From Spirochaetae bacterium HGW-Spirochaetae-4 (GTDB lineage Bacteria > Spirochaetota > Spirochaetia > Sphaerochaetales > Sphaerochaetaceae): DNA of 33,289 bases. Positions 1 through 7,339 of this stretch are shown here, piece after piece; the stretch's first letter is position 1; each line of letters starts with the position of its first letter. The notes beneath the pieces are model-generated. The model searched no databases. It saw only the letters and a program-made list of their open reading frames with translations, and had not been told where the DNA came from. A program made the translations under genes and the position numbers. The stretch is taken from positions 1 to 33,289 of the forward strand of contig PGXU01000030.1 of assembly GCA_002839335.1 (NCBI GenBank), read 5' to 3'.

Positions 1-45
1 GTAGGTGCAATCCCAGCACGTGTGTGCTAGACTCTGTTCTGTCAT
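1..45 (-). CDS. tnpA: IS200/IS605-family transposase TnpA, N-terminal fragment (runs off window)
   Basis: Only the first 15 codons lie in the window and read MTEQSLAHTCWDCTY. This resembles the start of IS200-type TnpA proteins, which begin with a stretch of the form SLAHTxWxCxYH before the Y1 HUH domain. TnpA is a small single-strand DNA transposase that cuts with one tyrosine. The ATG is preceded at a normal distance by a strong GGAGG Shine-Dalgarno (about 50-54), which itself sits in an inhibitory RNA structure. The catalytic HUH and Tyr residues lie beyond the window, so intactness cannot be judged. The call depends on 15 residues plus the characteristic leader and end hairpins, which agree with each other. 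Confidence 0.72.
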   Translation of the reverse strand, partial: MTEQSLAHTCWDCTY

Positions 46-47
46 CT

Positions 48-108
48 GGCCTCCTGTCTTCTGTTCGGATGCGTTGTGAACCGCAACCAAACTGTATCAT
101 GGGAGGCC
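48..108 (-). promoter_or_regulatory. tnpA leader hairpin that masks its ribosome binding site
   Basis: In the transcript the Shine-Dalgarno segment GGAGGCC (complement of 48-54) is the exact reverse complement of an upstream GGCCTCC (complement of 102-108). Between them, 63-92 forms a second stem of about ten pairs with one mismatch. The combined structure would close over the ribosome binding site. IS200 of Salmonella is known to repress tnpA translation with a 5' UTR stem of this kind, so the arrangement matches the family. The pairing was read by eye, with no energy calculation. Confidence 0.65.
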
Positions 109-150
109 TTTCCTTTCGAAACATTTGTTCGGGTCTAACCACCTATCGCA

Positions 151-169
151 CCACAGGCTCAGCCTGTGG
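151..169. repeat. Perfect palindrome, candidate IS left-end hairpin
   Basis: CCACAGGCTCAGCCTGTGG is a perfect 9+1+9 palindrome, realistically an 8-bp stem with a 3-nt loop on single-stranded DNA. It lies about 105 bp upstream of the tnpA start, where IS200/IS605 elements carry the hairpin bound by TnpA. Confidence 0.6.
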
Positions 170-359
170 ATTTCTCACGCTATTAAACCCAGAAGACCCA
201 GATTGCGTAGTTTTTTTTATATTGTCAAAAGCATGTCATCGGATGAAGAACCACCGGGATTATCTTCCGAGACCCCAGCATAACCGTTATTTCACCTCCA
301 CAGCAAAAATGGCAACAGATGAGATCATATTCTTAAATAAGATTTTGAAAATTTTTTTG

Positions 360-388
360 TTGTTTTTCATCATAAAAAGAGATATGAT
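360..388 (+). promoter_or_regulatory. Candidate sigma-70 promoter for the rloA-rloB pair
   Basis: TTGTTT (360-365) and TATGAT (383-388) are separated by 17 nt, which gives an expected start near 395 and a leader of about 45 nt before the rloA ATG. The surrounding sequence is very AT-rich, so chance matches are likely. Nothing else coding is seen between about 190 and 438. Confidence 0.4.
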
Positions 389-438
389 ATCACCTAAAGT
401 TTGTTTTAAACATTTTTTTGATTAAGAGAGGATTTATT

Positions 439-1767
439 ATGATTCTGGAATTTTCGGTCAAAAACTACAAAGTTTTCAAAGATCGAGCAACCATGAGCTT
501 TGTCGCATCCAACTACGACAAGTCGACGCTCGAGAATCAGAATGTCAAATCCCTTCCAGATTTGGGAATCCGAATCCTCAACAGCGCAGTATTGTATGGT
601 GCGAACGCATCAGGAAAAACCAAATTCTTCGAAGCTCTTGAGTTCATGAGACGATTTGTTCGAAAATCTTCGAAAGAAGGCCAAAAAGGTGAAATGATTC
701 CCATCCAACCGTTCTTACTTTCTGAAGCCACAGAACATGAGCCAAGTGAATTTGAAGTTGTCTTTGTGCAGAACGGAATCATGTATCGTTATGGGTTTGA
801 ATGTACTAACCAAGCGGTGTTATCAGAATGGCTGTTCTTCAAACCAAAAACACGGGAAACCCAGATATTCTATCGCGACACAGTCGATAAGCATATTGAA
901 GTCAATCAAACCCATTTCAAGAAAGGCGATCTTCTCATCAATGCAGACTTGGTACGTGATAACGCGCTCATGGTGTCGGTAGGGTCACAGTTCAATGATG
1001 AAATTTGCAATCATGTGGTGAAATGGTTCACACAAGATGTGGCATGTCTATCCTGCATGCATGAGTCTGGGTATAAAAGCTTGTCGTTGATGCAAACTGA
1101 CCAAAATAACAATCATGACAAGATTCTTGATCTTTTACGACGAGCTGATCTTCATATTCAAGACATCAATGTTGAGACACTATCACCCGACAATCTGCCA
1201 AATTCCGCATCTCCCGAGCTTCGTGCATTCCTCATGGAAAAATTGCTTGCTGAGAAGACAAAAATCTACTCCGATGTCATAACAAGCCACCATAAGTACG
1301 ATATTGAAAACAAGATCATTGGTTCGACGCTTTTCTCCTTGGAGAAAGAAGAATCGCATGGAACCCAAAAATTCTTCTACCTTTCAGGTCCAATTTTGGA
1401 TGTATTGGAGCAGGGAAAAACCTTGTTCATTGATGAACTGGATGCTCGACTCCATCCCAATCTGGTCCAGCGGATATTCTCACTCTTCAATAACCCGAAA
1501 ATCAATTGCCATGGGGCACAGTTGGTGGCGACAACGCATAACACGAGTCTTCTAAGGAGCGACAGGCTCCGAAAGGACCAGATATGGTTTGTCGAGAAGG
1601 ATAATCATGAAGCTGCCCACCTATACTCGCTGGCGGATTTCAAATCGACTGAAGTACGCTCTAATGAGAACTATGAAACCAACTATCTGCGCGGAAAATA
1701 TGGGGCCACCCCATACCTGCAGGAACTTGATAACTTTAAGAATCGTGTGAGTGAGGAAGAACGATAA
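439..1767 (+). CDS. rloA: AAA/ABC-type ATPase, RloA-like (AbiL-type defence ATPase)
   Basis: A 442-residue ATPase of the AAA_21 / OLD-like group. It starts with the typical MILEFSVKNYKVFKD and carries a Walker A GANASGKT at residues 54-61. The signature-like segment SHGTQKFFYLSGPILD is followed by the Walker B LFIDELD (D332, E333) and a switch histidine in ATTHNTS (H367). I chose ATG 439 over an upstream in-frame TTG at 418 because AAGAGAGGA sits just before it and family members begin with MILEF. The stop overlaps the next start as TAATG, so the two are translationally coupled. Paired ATPase plus RloB proteins occur in type I restriction loci and as abortive-infection systems (AbiL). Base composition is more AT-rich than the main chromosome here, suggesting transfer. 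The ATPase call is firm; the defence role is inferred from family and pairing. Confidence 0.88.
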   Translation: MILEFSVKNYKVFKDRATMSFVASNYDKSTLENQNVKSLPDLGIRILNSAVLYGANASGKTKFFEALEFMRRFVRKSSKEGQKGEMIPIQPFLLSEATEHEPSEFEVVFVQNGIMYRYGFECTNQAVLSEWLFFKPKTRETQIFYRDTVDKHIEVNQTHFKKGDLLINADLVRDNALMVSVGSQFNDEICNHVVKWFTQDVACLSCMHESGYKSLSLMQTDQNNNHDKILDLLRRADLHIQDINVETLSPDNLPNSASPELRAFLMEKLLAEKTKIYSDVITSHHKYDIENKIIGSTLFSLEKEESHGTQKFFYLSGPILDVLEQGKTLFIDELDARLHPNLVQRIFSLFNNPKINCHGAQLVATTHNTSLLRSDRLRKDQIWFVEKDNHEAAHLYSLADFKSTEVRSNENYETNYLRGKYGATPYLQELDNFKNRVSEEER

Positions 1768-2435
1768 TGGCATCAAGAGAAATTGAGCGACGTAGGCGCC
1801 AAGAGTCTCATAATTTAAAAAGGAAGCGTGCTCGGTTATCGGTTTCTCCTACTATCCTGATAGTTTGTGAAGGCAAGAACACCGAAGTATCCTATTTCAA
1901 TAAGCTGAAGTTTCGATCCGCAACCATAGTACCGGTGGGAGAAGGTTTCAACACTATTTCTCTTGTGGAAAGAGCAGAATTGCTGGCGAGTGAGAAAAAG
2001 TATGATGAGGTATGGTGTGTATTCGACCGTGATGATTTCCCTGCTTATAATTTCAACAATGCCATCTGGAAAGCACGAAGCAAAGGATTCGAAGTCGCAT
2101 ACTCAAACCAAGCATTTGAATATTGGATTATTCTTCATTTCCGTGATCACCAAGGAGGAGCGATGGATCGGAGCCAATATGGTATTCAAATCAACCGGCA
2201 ATTGCGTTCGTTTCTTTTGCATTATGACCACGATGGGTCAAAAGACATCACAGATGAATTGTTCAATCTACTATTCAGCATAGACCCCACATATGGCAAT
2301 CCCCGATCTCAACTTGCGATTGAGCGAAGTAGAAAAATTTATAATCGTTTTGACCATTCATCTCCTGCAACTGAGGAATCTTCAACTACTATGCATCTTT
2401 TATTTGAGCATCTGATGGAATTCCAGAGATATTGA
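1767..2435 (+). CDS. rloB: RloB-domain protein, TOPRIM-like partner of the upstream ATPase (AbiLii-like)
   Basis: 222 residues. A basic N-terminus (rich in Arg/Lys up to about residue 23) leads into ILIVCEGKNTE (CEGKNTE at 34-40), then WCVFDRDD (DRDD at 87-90) and SNQAFEYW (114-120). The glutamate after the first strand and the DxD-type acidic motif are the hallmarks of RloB (PF13707), which resembles a TOPRIM nuclease fold. The ATG shares its A with the stop of the preceding ATPase gene, so stoichiometric expression is likely. By analogy with OLD-family and AbiL pairs, the ATPase would gate a nuclease activity in this subunit. The target and trigger are unknown. No restriction or methylation gene is visible beside it, so this appears to be a stand-alone cassette. 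Confidence 0.83.
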   Translation: MASREIERRRRQESHNLKRKRARLSVSPTILIVCEGKNTEVSYFNKLKFRSATIVPVGEGFNTISLVERAELLASEKKYDEVWCVFDRDDFPAYNFNNAIWKARSKGFEVAYSNQAFEYWIILHFRDHQGGAMDRSQYGIQINRQLRSFLLHYDHDGSKDITDELFNLLFSIDPTYGNPRSQLAIERSRKIYNRFDHSSPATEESSTTMHLLFEHLMEFQRY

Positions 2436-2547
2436 TGCTATGTTGGAATCGTCACAAGGTGCCTAAAACAATCTATTGGTGATACTTCTTCAAGGAGTCT
2501 ATCCATTGATGGCATGGTGGGATTAGACAGAGGAAGGTTGTACCCGA

Positions 2548-2970
2548 ATGGCAGAATTGAAGACCAGGCAACATGAGGGCGATGTATTTGAATTCATCGA
2601 TACCTTCGCGGATACCGATCAGAAGTGCTCAGATAGCCTTAAGCTGGTGAAGCTGATGCGGAAAATTACCGGGCATCCGCCCAAGATGTGGGGACCCACG
2701 ATGATCGGCTTCGGCAGCTATCATTACAAGTCGGAACGTAGCACACAGGAGGGTGATTGGCCACTGGTTGGTTTCTCGCCACGCAAGGCAGCGATCTCGC
2801 TCTATGTGTACACGGGGAATCCCGAGCAGAAGCATCTGCTCGCTGACCTGGGAAAGTTCACAATGGGAAAGGCATGCATCTATGTGAAACAGCTGTCGGA
2901 CATCAATGTCGGTCAGCTCGAACGGCTCATGCGGGCGACGATTGGATTCCTGCAGGACAAATACAGGTGA
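2548..2970 (+). CDS. DUF1801 (YdhG-like) domain protein
   Basis: 140 residues, matching the DUF1801/YdhG fold by its pattern: a helix containing a lysine-rich core (LKLVKLMRKITG), the conserved MWGPTMIGFGSYHY, then WPLVGFSPRKAAISLYVY and a C-terminal GKFTMGKACIYVKQL. The biochemical function of the family is not established. AGAGGAAGG lies upstream of the ATG at a slightly long spacing. It is preceded by a 112-nt gap after rloB with no obvious signal, and it converges on the GNAT gene. Composition returns here to that of the main chromosome, so the AT-rich accessory patch seems to end before this gene. Confidence 0.8.
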   Translation: MAELKTRQHEGDVFEFIDTFADTDQKCSDSLKLVKLMRKITGHPPKMWGPTMIGFGSYHYKSERSTQEGDWPLVGFSPRKAAISLYVYTGNPEQKHLLADLGKFTMGKACIYVKQLSDINVGQLERLMRATIGFLQDKYR

Positions 2971-3062
2971 GCAGTCGGGAAGCAGTTGATCTGGCGTAAT
3001 CGGCGGTCCTACACGGGTCTCTCGCCCGTGCCAAAAAACCCGAGGAGAGCTTCCAGCATCCC

Positions 3063-3920
3063 TTAGGCAGGATCAAAGCATGTGATCATCTCATATTGGT
3101 CGACATACGGATCCCATCCATCTTCTTCCAGGAAAGAGATGAATGGAGAGGATTCGTCGATATTGATACATTTTACCATATCGGCGATCGTATAGGATTT
3201 TGCAAGCGCCAACAGCTCCCGGTAGATAGTGGGCGATCCCCCTACTGCTGAAATCTGCATGATATTTCCTGTATAAGGATGCAAAACAAAATATCCAACC
3301 GGATTCATACCCTCGATCAATACACGAATTATGAGATGTTCAAAGATATTGACGACAGATGCATTGGAGTTTTGCCACGAAGGTATGTATGGGAGAGAAA
3401 AAGAAGCACAAACCTCCAGATATCCATCCATTTCGGGAGCAGCGATCGTATAGGAGTAGGATTCCATCGAAGGAATCTCCTCCAACGATTTCCTAAAGCA
3501 CCGGAGGCTCCGTGAAATGGCAAATCCACGCGACTCGTAAAGTTTCCGTGCCTTCAGATTATCTTGTATGACCTCAAGGACGAATTCGTGCGCTCCTCGG
3601 GCATTTGCATCGGACAATACCGTGTCCAAGAGAAGTCCACCGACTCCCCGTCCGCGCCATTCGGGAATTATCGCGGTTCCACCGTCGTAATACCTCATGT
3701 TCCCGTCCTTGTTCCTGACCCCGCATAGGATGAACCCAACGAGTTCACCATCGTCCGCAAAGGATCCGAACGAGGCATCGTAATCAATATCCCTCTGCAT
3801 GTTCGCCACTGCCATCTCCTGCAACGTCTCCTTCACCGGAATGTGATAATCGCTGAAGGCACGCGTGAAAGCGGCATGTATATCGGCATGGGAAACCTGT
3901 GATAGTCTGGCAATCGTCAT
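3063..3920 (-). CDS. GNAT-family N-acetyltransferase with extra C-terminal domain
   Basis: 285 residues from the chosen start. Residues 1-145 are a GNAT domain: TIARLSQVSHADIHAAFTRAFSDY at the start, an acetyl-CoA-binding loop WRGRGVGG (88-95) and the later strand region EFVLEVIQDNLKARKLYESRGF. Residues from about 155 onward resemble a second, degenerate GNAT-like fold without a clear CoA loop. The open frame extends to a TTG at 3998, but family members begin near this ATG. A TGATATACT extended -10 box ends 7 nt before it, and no Shine-Dalgarno is visible for either start, so the mRNA may be leaderless. The substrate is unknown. It lies downstream of the amidohydrolase gene on the same strand. 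Confidence 0.8.
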   Translation of the reverse strand: MTIARLSQVSHADIHAAFTRAFSDYHIPVKETLQEMAVANMQRDIDYDASFGSFADDGELVGFILCGVRNKDGNMRYYDGGTAIIPEWRGRGVGGLLLDTVLSDANARGAHEFVLEVIQDNLKARKLYESRGFAISRSLRCFRKSLEEIPSMESYSYTIAAPEMDGYLEVCASFSLPYIPSWQNSNASVVNIFEHLIIRVLIEGMNPVGYFVLHPYTGNIMQISAVGGSPTIYRELLALAKSYTIADMVKCINIDESSPFISFLEEDGWDPYVDQYEMITCFDPA

Positions 3921-3927
3921 GAAGTGG

Positions 3928-3936
3928 AGTATATCA
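3928..3936 (-). promoter_or_regulatory. Extended -10 promoter element for the GNAT gene
   Basis: TGATATACT on the minus strand matches TGnTATAAT with one mismatch. The -35 region at the right spacing is poor, which an extended -10 can compensate. The expected transcription start falls at or next to the A of the ATG at 3920. Confidence 0.35.
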
Positions 3937-4030
3937 AGCCAAGGTTCCAAATGGAAGGTTCCATCGGACACCTTATGTTGCCTGTACTCGTTCGGCAATC
4001 ATACCCAGACGTATGTTCAAATATGACAGG

Positions 4031-5464
4031 TCAACGATAGTTGGCTGAAGCCAATTGGTCGAGCATGTCCGTTAATTCCGACTGGGCATATGGCACCCCT
4101 TGTACAACAACAAGATTGATGTCGCGCAGTTGTGTGATATCTTCGAGGGGATTGCCGGAAAGGACCAACAGGTCGGCCCGCAGTCCAGCTTGGATAGAAC
4201 CGAATTCATCGGCTCTGCGCAAACATTCTGCGGCATGTACTGTTGATGCGGCAAGCGCCTCCCACGGAGTCATTCCCAGCTCCACCAACGCCTCCAATTC
4301 CCTATGCAAAGAAGTTCCCGCAACCACGTTCAGGGTTCCACTGTCCGTCCCAGCTGCGATTGGAGCTTTTGCTTCAATCAGAGCCTCCACGATCAATTCG
4401 AAATCCTCCATGTGGTCGGAAGGTAACATTGCGTAGCCTTCCACTTGCTTCTTGATCAGATTGGAAAACGATTTGATCGAACCTGACCAGATTTTTCGAT
4501 TGGGCGTGGATATGTAGCGAGTCCACGGATCGGTATCGATAGCATCGATGTGTTCGGGGGCGACAATATGTTTCCATACTTCCAAAGTCGGGACGTTCCA
4601 GATCCCTGCCTCTGCAGTACGATAGGCGATTTCATCGAGCCTGGAGGGACTGAATTTCATCTTGCCAAAGGGATTGATATATCCGGTGAGATGCTCGATG
4701 GAATGCATTGAAGAGCTATCGAGCACCGATTCCAAAGACACCTCGTGCGGAACATGTCCCACAACCGGCAACCCCAACTCCTCTGCTTCCCGTACGATAA
4801 TGGAAAATGCCGACGATGGAAGCTTGTTGTATATCTTGAAATAATCGAATCCTTTTTCGTAGGCTTCTTGGACCATTTCTTTTCCTGCTTGAGCTGAATT
4901 TGTGTTTACATAGAGTGCCCTATCAAAATATTTGCCCGTACGTGCCTCATGGATGGGGCTTGCTTGGTAGACCCAAGGCGAAAGTACTTCCCCCCTGCGG
5001 ATCGAATCACGGAATTCCAGGTGGTCGCTGAAGGCGAACCTGGCATCATCACACCCGGAGTCTGTCAAGGAAGCCATGTTGCGAACCGAGGTTACCCCAT
5101 TCGCAAGAAACAACAAGGGGTCAAGGGCGTTGAAAAGAAGATGGACGTGGGCATCGGCCAAACCGGGGACTATCCATTTACCCGAACAGTCGATAATGTT
5201 TGCAGTCAAAGGAATCCTCCCATAATCTGTACCCACATACACAATTGTTTGGCCTTCGACAATCACGATCGCATCGTCGATAACTGTATCGGGCTCTGTC
5301 ATGGGAACCACCGATGCATGTACGAAAGCTTGCGTGGCATGCACCTGCCGAATCTTTGGAAGTTCCACCCGAACTGCACGGGGTCCGGAAAAACACGACG
5401 TCATCAGCAACATGAACACCAAGACAGATCCACATACGAAGTTCTTATATTTTCTTCTTGTCAT
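4031..5464 (-). CDS. Lipoprotein amidohydrolase (imidazolonepropionase/prolidase-like)
   Basis: 477 residues from ATG 5464, which has GAGGAGG upstream; an in-frame extension to 5755 lacks any signal-like start. The N-terminus is a lipoprotein signal: MTRRKYK, a hydrophobic stretch, and a lipobox-like LMTSC with Cys24 as the predicted lipidated residue. The mature part is a metal-dependent amidohydrolase: DAHVHL (H106, H108), FKIYNKLP with K210 as candidate bridging lysine, GHVPH (H237), SIEHLTG (H258) and AAGTDSG (D374). A C-terminal GSIQAGLRADLLVLSGNPLEDI closes the small beta domain. The family includes imidazolonepropionases and Xaa-Pro/Xaa-Arg dipeptidases; the substrate cannot be told here. 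Being exported and membrane-anchored, it may process peptides or cyclic amides in the periplasm. Confidence 0.88.
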   Translation of the reverse strand: MTRRKYKNFVCGSVLVFMLLMTSCFSGPRAVRVELPKIRQVHATQAFVHASVVPMTEPDTVIDDAIVIVEGQTIVYVGTDYGRIPLTANIIDCSGKWIVPGLADAHVHLLFNALDPLLFLANGVTSVRNMASLTDSGCDDARFAFSDHLEFRDSIRRGEVLSPWVYQASPIHEARTGKYFDRALYVNTNSAQAGKEMVQEAYEKGFDYFKIYNKLPSSAFSIIVREAEELGLPVVGHVPHEVSLESVLDSSSMHSIEHLTGYINPFGKMKFSPSRLDEIAYRTAEAGIWNVPTLEVWKHIVAPEHIDAIDTDPWTRYISTPNRKIWSGSIKSFSNLIKKQVEGYAMLPSDHMEDFELIVEALIEAKAPIAAGTDSGTLNVVAGTSLHRELEALVELGMTPWEALAASTVHAAECLRRADEFGSIQAGLRADLLVLSGNPLEDITQLRDINLVVVQGVPYAQSELTDMLDQLASANYR

Positions 5465-5802
5465 ACCAGTATCCTCCTCACGCTTTACAATGGATAAGAT
5501 ACGGCTTGTAGAAGTTTGGCACCATCGAACGAGTGTATGAGAACGCGTGTGAACACCTAAGCATTTTGTTGTAATTCGCCTGTTTTCTGTATCCTGTGAC
5601 AACAGGATGTTGTGGATCCATCCAGAATAACCAGATTTAGTCGTTCCTATATCCGTATGCAGGCACGCAATCCCAAACCATCGGCGACCAGTTTCGCAGG
5701 TGCTTGGAAAAAAGAAAATTTCCACAAGGTTCCATCCGTGATATAGTTCGCACAAGGCGTATGGGATAACCAGCCGATCTTTGCAACAGCACAGAGAACA
5801 AG
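5465..5802. other. Intergenic region between divergent genes
   Basis: This 338-bp gap separates the amidohydrolase (minus) from the flavoprotein (plus) and must hold both promoters, but I see no convincing -35/-10 pair for either. It contains a perfect 7-bp inverted repeat with a 4-nt loop at 5591-5608 (ATCCTGT/ACAGGAT), which lacks a T-run on either strand and so is not a typical terminator. No tRNA or small RNA is recognised. Confidence 0.5.
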
Positions 5803-6927
5803 ATGATGAAAATTCAAGAATTCGACATTGTCATTGTTGGCGCAGGTATAGCGGGACTAACTGCCGGAATTCACTTACGCAAGAGGAATCTCAGTGTACT
5901 GGTCATCGAGAAAGCGGTTTTCCCACGGAAAAAACTGTGTGGAGGGTTTCTCACGTATCCTGCCATTCGGGAGATTGTGGCATTGGGTTTTGATTGCACC
6001 GACAACTCAATCTTCTACCCATCTTCAGACATATTCATCCATCATCACGGAAGCGAACTGAAACTAAAACTCACCCAGGACGCCTATATGGTGAGCCGGT
6101 TTGACTTTGACCATATGTTGTGTAAGAAATACCTGGAAATGGGAGGAGAGTTGATCGAGGGAACCCGAGCAACCTGTATTGCCGATGACAATACCCTCCT
6201 CCTCGACAATGGCGACACGCTTCGTTTCAACATTCTCATCGGTGCCGACGGCGCGAATAGCATGGTGAGGAAATATATAAATAGAGACATCCAACGCTCT
6301 GATGGTTTCTGTGTCGGCAAGAATTATTCTTTGCCAATTCCCTCCTCACTTCCGCAAGGTTTCCATCTGTATATGGATCTTATTGACGAGGGATACGGAT
6401 GGTGTTTCGCTTATACCGACCGGTACGCCTCCGTAGGTGTCGGAGGCACGAAAAAGGACGGCATGGTACTGGATGCGGCGAAGCAACTCTTCGCTCGGCT
6501 GCACATTGATGAGCCACATCTGGAGGGTGCGATCATTCCAAATGGAACGCCTGCCAACATACTGGCCTCCGGAAATATATTTCTTGCCGGTGATGCGACA
6601 GGTCTTGTCGATAGGGTCTTGGGCGAAGGTATCTACCCTGCATTACTGGTGGGACGGATTATCGGAAGCAAGTTGGGAGCGGGGCTTACGGATAAAACGT
6701 ATCGAAAGGAATTGAAGGAACTGACTGAGATTTGTCGATCCGCCCGAATCCTGGGCAAGCTTATGGCGGACAAGAATTTCAAGGACATACTGGTGCACAA
6801 GGGATTCGGCCATCCCCTTTTTCTGAAATACCTGTGTGAAGAGATCGTGTTGAAGAAAAACCAGCGTTATTCCCATGTCCTCCCTTCGTATATGAAGGGT
6901 CGAAAAAAGCAATCGGCACTGTCTTGA
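5803..6927 (+). CDS. FAD-dependent oxidoreductase, geranylgeranyl reductase family
   Basis: 374 residues. An N-terminal Rossmann fold binds FAD: IVIVGAGIAGLTAGIHL with GAGIAG at 13-18 and E36 for the ribose. PRKKLCGGFL (41-50) is the cysteine motif typical of geranylgeranyl/digeranylgeranyl reductase-like enzymes. ILIGADGANSMVRKYI (145-159) and IFLAGDATGLVDRVLGEGI (259-277) are the second and third FAD motifs. Family members reduce polyprenyl double bonds or act as aromatic-ring hydroxylases. With no isoprenoid gene beside it, the substrate remains open. The start is ATG ATG with only a weak purine-rich ribosome site (AGAGAA). The next gene follows after 37 nt and may be co-transcribed. Confidence 0.85.
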   Translation: MMKIQEFDIVIVGAGIAGLTAGIHLRKRNLSVLVIEKAVFPRKKLCGGFLTYPAIREIVALGFDCTDNSIFYPSSDIFIHHHGSELKLKLTQDAYMVSRFDFDHMLCKKYLEMGGELIEGTRATCIADDNTLLLDNGDTLRFNILIGADGANSMVRKYINRDIQRSDGFCVGKNYSLPIPSSLPQGFHLYMDLIDEGYGWCFAYTDRYASVGVGGTKKDGMVLDAAKQLFARLHIDEPHLEGAIIPNGTPANILASGNIFLAGDATGLVDRVLGEGIYPALLVGRIIGSKLGAGLTDKTYRKELKELTEICRSARILGKLMADKNFKDILVHKGFGHPLFLKYLCEEIVLKKNQRYSHVLPSYMKGRKKQSALS

Positions 6928-6964
6928 AAAACGAAACGTGTATATGGATGCGAGGGGGTTCCAG

Positions 6965-7339
6965 ATGAAATTTTGCGGATGGTATGCGATTACTGTCGGA
7001 ATTGTCATGATCGGACAATGGGTATTCTTCATTTCCATGGGGCAAGTACCCGAGTTGCAAAGCGAACCGTTGAGGATAGCTTTCCACCTTGCCTCGGAAG
7101 GCATAACGGCAATCCTATTGATCCTGAGTGGAGTCGGTGTCTTGCGATCGTGGAAACGCATACGGATTTGGTACCATGTGGCCTGTGGCATGCTCCTCTA
7201 TTCGGTTATCGTGAGCCCAGGATATTTTGCCCAGCTTGGACAGTGGAGCTTGGTAGTCATGTTCGCTGTGCTAGGTGTGGCGACCATCAGTGCGATCGTG
7301 GTTCTGGACACGAAGTCTCCCGATACCCATGGATCATGA
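6965..7339 (+). CDS. Small hypothetical membrane protein
   Basis: 124 residues, mostly hydrophobic, with about four predicted membrane segments: CGWYAITVGIVMIGQWVFFI, a helix containing EGITAILLILSGVGVL, the segment ending MLLYSVIVSPGYF, and WSLVVMFAVLGVATISAIVVL. I prefer ATG 6965 over 6938 because GAGGGGG lies about 7 nt before it. No family is recognised. It lies just after the flavoprotein gene and its stop overlaps the stop of the converging membrane-protein gene by 6 nt. Confidence 0.65.
   Translation: MKFCGWYAITVGIVMIGQWVFFISMGQVPELQSEPLRIAFHLASEGITAILLILSGVGVLRSWKRIRIWYHVACGMLLYSVIVSPGYFAQLGQWSLVVMFAVLGVATISAIVVLDTKSPDTHGS

Larger units (their letters stand above)
1..190 (-). mobile_element. 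Left end of an IS200/IS605-type insertion sequence
   Basis: The segment contains the start of tnpA, a translation-blocking leader structure and a subterminal perfect hairpin, in the order expected for the left end of an IS200-family element. Such elements have no terminal inverted repeats and make no target duplication; subterminal hairpins are recognised by TnpA. The outer tip cannot be fixed from sequence alone; it should lie a short way outside the hairpin, near 180-200. The rest of the element is off the window. Confidence 0.6.

Noticed and set aside
24-425. Plus-strand open frame of 133 codons at the left edge
   Set aside because: It runs antisense through the IS200 leader and end hairpin, has no ribosome site, and its second half is low-complexity AT-rich sequence.
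3012-3030. CACGGG/CCCGTG hairpin between the DUF1801 and GNAT genes
   Set aside because: Only 6 bp with a 7-nt loop and no T-run in the correct place, so not called as a terminator.
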